Source: CAWCAW01 sp963714125
GTDB taxonomy: Bacteria > Actinomycetota > Acidimicrobiia > Acidimicrobiales > UBA8190
DNA length: 64,000 nt
Reading direction: 5' to 3'
Assembly: GCA_963714125.1 (NCBI GenBank)
Contig: OY970234.1
Coordinates: 2,232,001 to 2,296,000 of the forward strand
The translations under genes and the position numbers were made by a program. Below, in pieces: positions 59,320 to 64,000 of the stretch. The notes under the pieces are model-generated. The model was not told where the DNA came from. It searched no databases and was given only the letters and a program-made list of their open reading frames with translations. The first letter of the stretch is position 1. Each line of letters begins with the position of its first letter.

Positions 59320-61830
59320 TCAACGCGTCGCATCGACCTTCGTCTGACAAACGGCCGGAGGCGGCCGGGGATCCCAACCCGGCCCTCGGTCCTCTTTCTT
59401 AATGTTGGTTGATGGGGACACACCTACAGCGACAGTCGCGTTGTGAGGTTGTGTCGTAACCACATAAGGGGCTTCCAGAAGGCGTTCCTCGAAGGTGGTC
59501 GGGTCGAGGGGAGTGGCGAAAAGGAACCCTTGAGCGGCGTCAACGTTCTCGCCTCGCAGGTACTGGACCTGGAGGTTGGTTTCCACGCCTTCAGCCAGCG
59601 TCTTCAGCCCGAGATCCTTTCCGAGCTGGACAAGAGTGTGGATGAGCGCGTCAGACGCCGACGAGCGGGCGATGGTATCGGTGAAGGCCCGGTCAATCTT
59701 GAGACAGTCAACGGGGAGCCGTTGGAGGTACGCAAGCGACGAGTAGCCCGTCCCGAAGTCGTCAATGGCGACCTGGATCCCAAGGTCCTTCAAGTCTCTG
59801 AGCCGATGTGCTGTCGTGTCGACGTTGTTCATCAGAGCGGTCTCAGTGATCTCGATGATCAGAGCGCTGGGATCGAGTCCGCTGATGTCGAGGGCTTCCC
59901 GGACGTGCTCGACGATAACGTCATGGTCAAGCTGGCGCCCCGAGACATTCACTGAGATCGTCAGCACACGGCCGCGGTCACTCCATGCCTTCGCCTGAGT
60001 ACAGGCTTCTCGCAGTACCCAGCGCCCGACCTCGAGGATCTGCCCGCTCGTCTCGAGGAAAGGAATGAAATCGTCGGGCATGACGATCCCGAGGGTCGGG
60101 TGATCCCATCGGATGAGGGCTTCGGCCCCGATGATAGAGAGGTCGTCCAGGTTGTAGATGGGTTGGTAGACGAGATGGAACTGGTCACCTTCCAGCGCTG
60201 AACGAAGATCGAACTCAACCTCGTAGCGGTGGCGGATGTCGGTCTCCATCTTGGCACCGAAGACTTCGTAGCAGTTCTTGCCGGCGGCTTTGGCCTCGTA
60301 CAACGCCATGTCAGCGCTTCGCAACAAATCGCCTGGGACGGTGTGGTCCCCGACTCCGATGCCGATGCTCACGGTTACCACCATGGGGGCGACGGCTCCG
60401 CCCAACTCGAAGGGCTGACGCATGACCTCAAGGATGCGTTCGGCGACGAACTCCGGAACGCAGTGCACCGCAGCGCCATCAATGAGTACCACGAACTCGT
60501 CTCCACCCATCCGCCCCACGGTGTCGGCGTCTCGCAGACTTGTCGTCAACCGGTCCGCCACGGCGCGCAGGAGCTCGTCACCCGCTGCGTGTCCGAGTGT
60601 GTCGTTGACATTCTTGAACTCGTCCACGTCTACGTAGAGCAGCGCGCCAATAGTTCCGTTGCGCCGGTTGCGGGCCAGGAGCTGTTCGATGCGGTCGGTG
60701 ATCAGGGCCCGATTGGGAAGACCTGTCAATGTGTCGTGCAACGCTTGGTGGCGCAACTCCTCGGTCTTCTGGGCGACCTCGCGTCGTGCCCGCACGCGCC
60801 CAGTGGACAAGACGAACACGAGAGCGGCCAGAGACACGCTTAGCGCAATACCCGCGAGGAGTAATCCGATCGTCGCCCAACGCAGGAACAATCCGGTCGC
60901 GACGGGGTCGCCAAACGTCGTAACCGTCCAGCCATTATGGAGACTCGTCGTTACCGACTGTGCACCCAACGGCAAGGTCCCTCGGAGGAAGGTCACGTTC
61001 GAAGAGCCGATGTGGTACTGCATGGCGACGGCGATGTCGGGGTCATCAGCCAAGGCGCTTTTGAGCACGACCTGCGGATCGACAGACATGCCGAGCCAAC
61101 CGAGGAACGCCGCTTGACGAAGCGCGACGGTGCCCGGGACCACCCCGCCGCGATAAATCGGGGTTGAAATCGAAAGCGAAGAGATCCCTTCGATGGTGAT
61201 TGGAGCGTAGTCGCCCTGGCCAGAATTGCGTGATGCCATAACCCCGGGTCGTGCGCCGGCACAGAGGTCGATACCGGCCGGGTACACCAAGGATGCGCTT
61301 CGGGCTTCACCCGCGACGATCAGGCAGTAAAAGGGTCGAGACCCCGGCGGTTCGACTTGGAAGGAGCCGTTGGCCGTTAGAGGCCCCGACGGGTCGGCTT
61401 CCGCCTGTGCGGAAAAGGCCTTGAGCTGTGAATCAAGGACGATCTCTGAATAGCCGAAGCCGTAGAGTTCCGGATAGCGCCGAAATACGCTCGTCGCAGC
61501 CGCCCAGGAGCGGAGCTCAGCATTATTCACGCCGGGTTCGTCCTCTACAAAGGCTCCCGCATTGACCACCATGTCATCTTCGTGTTGCGTTGCGAGCGTC
61601 AGCTTCGAGACAATCTCGGTCGAGGCAGTGGCAAATGCTCGGTGCGCATTGGCCGCATCACTTCGCGCCACGGACTCTGCCGTGAGCACCGAACCGGCTG
61701 TTCCCATGATCAGTACGACGACGGCTAATGCCGACCACATGCGAAGAACGTGCTTCGCACTACGCACTGTGACGGTGTCAGCGCTCGTCGCCATGGGGGA
61801 ATCCGTGGAGATTTCCCTCGGTGTCTTCAT
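59320..61830 (-). CDS. CHASE-like sensor, GGDEF and EAL dual-domain c-di-GMP enzyme
   Basis: 836 residues. Two transmembrane helices (about 28-50 and 320-345) flank a periplasmic CHASE-type sensor domain of about 260 residues ('FRRYPELYGFGYSEIV'). A coiled linker leads to a GGDEF domain with an intact MGGDEF and an RxxD I-site five residues before it. The EAL domain has EALIRW, 'ETALMNN' and 'DDFGTGYSSLAYL', so the catalytic residues of the phosphodiesterase are present. It can in principle make and degrade cyclic-di-GMP in response to an external ligand. The N-terminal start could be the Met at 61794. Confidence 0.9.
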   Translation of the reverse strand: MKTPREISTDSPMATSADTVTVRSAKHVLRMWSALAVVVLIMGTAGSVLTAESVARSDAANAHRAFATASTEIVSKLTLATQHEDDMVVNAGAFVEDEPGVNNAELRSWAAATSVFRRYPELYGFGYSEIVLDSQLKAFSAQAEADPSGPLTANGSFQVEPPGSRPFYCLIVAGEARSASLVYPAGIDLCAGARPGVMASRNSGQGDYAPITIEGISSLSISTPIYRGGVVPGTVALRQAAFLGWLGMSVDPQVVLKSALADDPDIAVAMQYHIGSSNVTFLRGTLPLGAQSVTTSLHNGWTVTTFGDPVATGLFLRWATIGLLLAGIALSVSLAALVFVLSTGRVRARREVAQKTEELRHQALHDTLTGLPNRALITDRIEQLLARNRRNGTIGALLYVDVDEFKNVNDTLGHAAGDELLRAVADRLTTSLRDADTVGRMGGDEFVVLIDGAAVHCVPEFVAERILEVMRQPFELGGAVAPMVVTVSIGIGVGDHTVPGDLLRSADMALYEAKAAGKNCYEVFGAKMETDIRHRYEVEFDLRSALEGDQFHLVYQPIYNLDDLSIIGAEALIRWDHPTLGIVMPDDFIPFLETSGQILEVGRWVLREACTQAKAWSDRGRVLTISVNVSGRQLDHDVIVEHVREALDISGLDPSALIIEITETALMNNVDTTAHRLRDLKDLGIQVAIDDFGTGYSSLAYLQRLPVDCLKIDRAFTDTIARSSASDALIHTLVQLGKDLGLKTLAEGVETNLQVQYLRGENVDAAQGFLFATPLDPTTFEERLLEAPYVVTTQPHNATVAVGVSPSTNIKKEDRGPGWDPRPPPAVCQTKVDATR

Positions 61831-62379
61831 GAGTTCGGCCTCGGAATGTGAAGCGGAGAGACCCTCACCCGCCGGCTCGTGGCTCGGTCCCGGCAGACAT
61901 GGGTATCACCGTGAGAGGAGCAATCCGGAGGGCCTGTCGCGTGAGACTCATGGGTGGAACGCTTGGAGACGCGAGCGTGCGGTATGACGCCATAGGTGCA
62001 CTCTTCCGTTGAGCGGGAGAGGCGTCGCGTCGAGCCTCGGCGGCGGGCACATTTCGGTGCCCTGTCCAAACCAGGCGTTCCCCCTCTCAGGGGTCTTCCC
62101 TGTATGCATCGGCGTGCACGGATAGTTACTTGAGCCAATCCTCCGAGATCCGACACGATCCCGCCGTTATCCTGATCTCGGCTTCTAAGGTTTTCGGTTG
62201 GAAGATATGGCGAATCGGCTCGAGACCCCTCGTACGGGTCCCGGATCCTCACCCGATGCATCAACTGCTGCCCGGAATATCGTTACAAGGCCCGACGTAG
62301 CCCCTTGTCTGCCAATGGTTCGTTCATCGCTCCACGATCCCAGGCGCGCCCGGGTCGCTTGCCGAAGTACCATCCTGAA
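61831..62379. other. Intergenic region, no supported gene
   Basis: About 550 bp between the divergently oriented GGDEF-EAL gene and Hsp20. Open frames on both strands are rich in Arg/Ser and lack domain similarity. The 3' part from about 62190 precedes Hsp20 and should hold its promoter. No RNA gene was recognised, and no tRNA-like fold was found. Confidence 0.4.
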
Positions 62380-62754
62380 GTGACACAACCCAGCCACGAC
62401 GAAGTCAAAGAGGCCACTGAAGCGACTAGCAGGACGATGCGCCCACAATCGGTTCCTGTGAATATGTACGAGGCCACCGAAGCTCTCGTTGTCGTCGCAC
62501 CATTTCCAGCGGTGACGCCGGATGACGTAACAGTCGAGCTTCGCCCTGGCATCCTGCGAATCTCAGCTCGCCTTCGGAGTGCAGGTCCCAGGGAGTACCT
62601 ACTGCACGAATGGGAGTACGGGGGATACGAACGAGAGGTCAACCTCCCCGATGATTACGGCAGCAGCGTCGAGGCCAGCCTCACCAACGGTCAACTCGTA
62701 GTTCGGGTGTTGAAAGGGCCGCTAACCGACACGGTCTCAATACAACCGAGTTGA
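62380..62754 (+). CDS. Hsp20/alpha-crystallin family small heat-shock protein
   Basis: About 124 residues from GTG at 62380. The alpha-crystallin domain runs from 'VNMYEATEALVVVAPFPAVTPDDVTVELRPGILRISA' to 'REVNLPDDYGSSVEASLTNGQLVVRVLKG'. The usual I-x-I/V C-terminal anchor is approximated by VSIQPS. It is an ATP-independent holdase chaperone forming oligomers. The start is uncertain. A TTG at 62305 would extend it by 25 residues. Confidence 0.85.
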   Translation: MTQPSHDEVKEATEATSRTMRPQSVPVNMYEATEALVVVAPFPAVTPDDVTVELRPGILRISARLRSAGPREYLLHEWEYGGYEREVNLPDDYGSSVEASLTNGQLVVRVLKGPLTDTVSIQPS

Positions 62755-62763
62755 CGGTCGGAG

Positions 62764-62997
62764 ATGCCGCTTGACCGCCAATCTGCCATCATTGCCGGCG
62801 TGGCCACCCATCCCAAACCGCCGGAGCACCGGACCAAGGTGCGCCAACGTCGAGATCTTTGGGTGACCTCCTGCTCGTGCGACTGGTCTGAGAAGACGGT
62901 GTCGAACTACAGCGCTCGGCTGGCAATGCGGCGTCACCTGGAGCAACAAGCAAGTGCCTCATCGCTAGGAGGCCCATCGGCACGTCTGTCCACGTAG
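62764..62997 (+). CDS. Small hypothetical protein with C-x-C-x-W motif
   Basis: 77 residues; the core is WVTSCSCDWSEKTVSNYSARLAMRRHLEQQ. A Cys-x-Cys-Asp-Trp motif followed by an amphipathic helix with a conserved His (about 56) resembles small zinc-binding or C-rich motifs in actinobacterial proteins. It starts 9 bp after the Hsp20 stop, and may be co-transcribed. No function is known. Confidence 0.55.
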   Translation: MPLDRQSAIIAGVATHPKPPEHRTKVRQRRDLWVTSCSCDWSEKTVSNYSARLAMRRHLEQQASASSLGGPSARLST

Positions 62998-63036
62998 CTG
63001 CGCTGGGTACAACAGCTCCTTTATCTACCGCCGTCG

Positions 63037-63270
63037 TTAGCGCTTCTCAGCCCTGCACCTGACGGCGAGGATTGATGACAACGAGCCAGTAAGCACTGTC
63101 GCCGTGACATTCACCTCGGACATGAGGAAGGCAGATAAGGGCTTGCCGCCCGCCTCGCTCCCCGCTGCCCACCCGTCGTTCACCAGTTCAAAGCCTGGCG
63201 AGGCGCTCGGGTCCACATGATGCCAGCCATCGACAAGGAGTATTGCTGTCACCTTGTTGGGGTCGATCAC
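63037..63270 (-). CDS. Small hypothetical protein coupled to XRE regulator
   Basis: 77 residues from the GTG at 63270, which overlaps the TGA of the upstream XRE gene (GTGA). Sequence: 'KVTAILLVDGWHHVDPSASPGFELVNDGW', then two short hydrophobic stretches. No family assigned. The overlap with an HTH regulator suggests that the two belong together, for example a regulator and its target protein. Confidence 0.55.
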   Translation of the reverse strand: MIDPNKVTAILLVDGWHHVDPSASPGFELVNDGWAAGSEAGGKPLSAFLMSEVNVTATVLTGSLSSILAVRCRAEKR

Positions 63271-63581
63271 AGGGCCAAGCGTACGCCCGGATCTTGGTCG
63301 TGGACATGCAGGTCCTCCCGGTAATACGAGCTATTCACCACCAGATGCATGACCAGGTCCCCTACGTCGACACCGAGTAGCTTCGCCAACCGCGCCATGA
63401 GGTCATGGCTGGGATTGTGCTGGCCGGCTTCCAGCGAAGCAATGTACGTCCGGTTGATCTTGACCTGTAGGGCATGGGCCTCTTGAGACAGACCTTCTTG
63501 CTCCCGGTAACGGCGAATGCGGTCCCCGAATTCGACCCGGCGAGGCGTCTTGCGTTTCCGTTCTTGCGCCGAAAGTGTGAT
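63267..63581 (-). CDS. XRE-family HTH regulator, no canonical start codon
   Basis: The reverse strand encodes a clear HTH_3 protein: FGDRIRRYREQEGLSQEAHA, INRTYIASLEAGQHNPS and LARLAKLLGVDVGDL-type sequence ('MARLAKLLGVDVGDL'). The stop is TGA at 63269-63267. The frame is open back to a TAG at 63632-63630 but contains no ATG, GTG or TTG before the HTH. I placed the start at an ATC codon (63581) that may be the real initiator or a mutated ATG. The coordinates are therefore provisional. A downstream ORF overlaps by GTGA, so the gene was or is translated. Confidence 0.6.
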   Translation of the reverse strand: MTLSAQERKRKTPRRVEFGDRIRRYREQEGLSQEAHALQVKINRTYIASLEAGQHNPSHDLMARLAKLLGVDVGDLVMHLVVNSSYYREDLHVHDQDPGVRLAL

Positions 63582-63647
63582 GGACGCTGTTAGCCGTATC
63601 GCTATAGCATTTCCACTCGGCGGGTGGAGCTAGCGATTGAGCAGCAA

Positions 63648-64000
63648 ATGGCGATGAACGAGAACAGCCAAGCTGTCATGTGCCCGAAAGGGCATACCAT
63701 CATCACGAGCCATATCTGTTGTCCAGTGTGCGGTACTCCACGGCTTGGCCTATCGCCACAATCGAACAATGAACAGAAGGCAAGAATCGCGCAGTGGTTT
63801 GTGCTCGAGAGTCCGCCCGCTCGGGAGACGCGATTCTCTGTCTTGCGATTGGCCAACGTCATCGTCGCACTCTTCCTCATCGTCGCTATCGCCATTGGAT
63901 TGTGGGTGATTGTCAGCTATAAGTCGCACAGCCAACCGATAGTGGCGACGGCGACGGCAAGGGCGCCTTCGACATCGACAACGGCTCCTCCGACTTCACC
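63648..64000 (+). CDS. Zinc-ribbon/single-helix membrane protein, 5' part (runs off window)
   Basis: From an ATG at 63648 the frame encodes an N-terminal zinc-ribbon-like region (MCPKGHTIITSHICCPVCG), a linker, one transmembrane helix (VIVALFLIVAIAIGLWVIV) and a Thr/Pro/Ser-rich segment continuing past the right edge. This plan (zinc ribbon, helix, outer stalk) matches the surface-protein style of the rest of the window. An ATG six bases further on or the GTG at 63624 are alternative starts. Confidence 0.65.
   Translation, partial: MAMNENSQAVMCPKGHTIITSHICCPVCGTPRLGLSPQSNNEQKARIAQWFVLESPPARETRFSVLRLANVIVALFLIVAIAIGLWVIVSYKSHSQPIVATATARAPSTSTTAPPTS

Noticed and set aside
61827..62264. 145-residue reverse frame
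   Set aside because: Arg/Ser-rich, no domain, no ribosome binding site. It occupies the divergent promoter region of the GGDEF-EAL gene.

Overview
The window is high-GC DNA from a free-living actinobacterium. Several families fit Actinobacteriota, and more tentatively an Acidimicrobiia-like lineage: SepF, a DUF2510 protein, a mycothiol-dependent maleylpyruvate-isomerase-type enzyme, a Ddn-type deazaflavin (F420) nitroreductase, SigE-like ECF sigma factors and many surface proteins with Thr/Ser/Pro linkers. A G1 (glutamic) peptidase, a complete Kdp K+ pump, a TMEM175-type channel and an O-acyltransferase would suit an acidic or ionically stressful habitat. That reading is inference.

Layout. 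1-2.1 kb (minus): start of a nitroreductase, an MFS transporter with an apparent frameshift near its C terminus, and a YwaF/TIGR02206 membrane protein. 2.2-7.4 kb: orphan receiver, ECF sigma factor overlapping a membrane-anchored BNR/DUF4232 protein, OatA-like acyltransferase with SGNH domain, SnoaL protein. 7.5-15.8 kb: the kdp locus, whose sensor KdpD is split. The histidine-kinase half precedes kdpE, and the ATP-binding plus Usp half follows kdpC. Two tiny membrane ORFs (the second is kdpF) lie before kdpA. 15.8-25.7 kb: PAS-GGDEF cyclase, YbjQ protein, small paired genes, secreted proteins, G1 peptidase, TMEM175 channel, and a second ECF sigma/BNR pair in opposite orientation. 25.8-35 kb: HTH protein, Smr, ferredoxin, CDF exporter, a protein with an 11-copy 15-bp repeat, nucleoside phosphorylase, LATTG surface protein, flavin monooxygenase, nitronate monooxygenase, SepF.

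35.5-52.3 kb is mostly envelope and accessory genes: S/T/P-rich membrane proteins, lipoproteins, a limonene-epoxide-hydrolase-like enzyme, a YczE-like protein, a NERD protein, a membrane-anchored GH31 glycosidase with an inserted carbohydrate-binding module, a multi-TM/SCO1 fusion coupled to a lipoprotein, an SMP-30 lactonase and a YCII/DUF1272 chimera. 52.3-64 kb looks like a variable region: two GT-C-like membrane proteins flank an IS607-family element (tnpA/tnpB with a probable guide-RNA end), followed by a methyltransferase, a serine-recombinase remnant, a GGDEF-EAL protein, Hsp20 and small regulatory genes. One of these is an XRE regulator without a canonical start codon.

Themes that recur: ECF sigma factor plus extracytoplasmic BNR sensor-like protein (twice); a small 'GFEV' protein next to a tiny membrane protein (twice); a short C-terminal-HTH protein (twice); cyclic-di-GMP enzymes (two). 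No rRNA, tRNA or CRISPR array was recognised.
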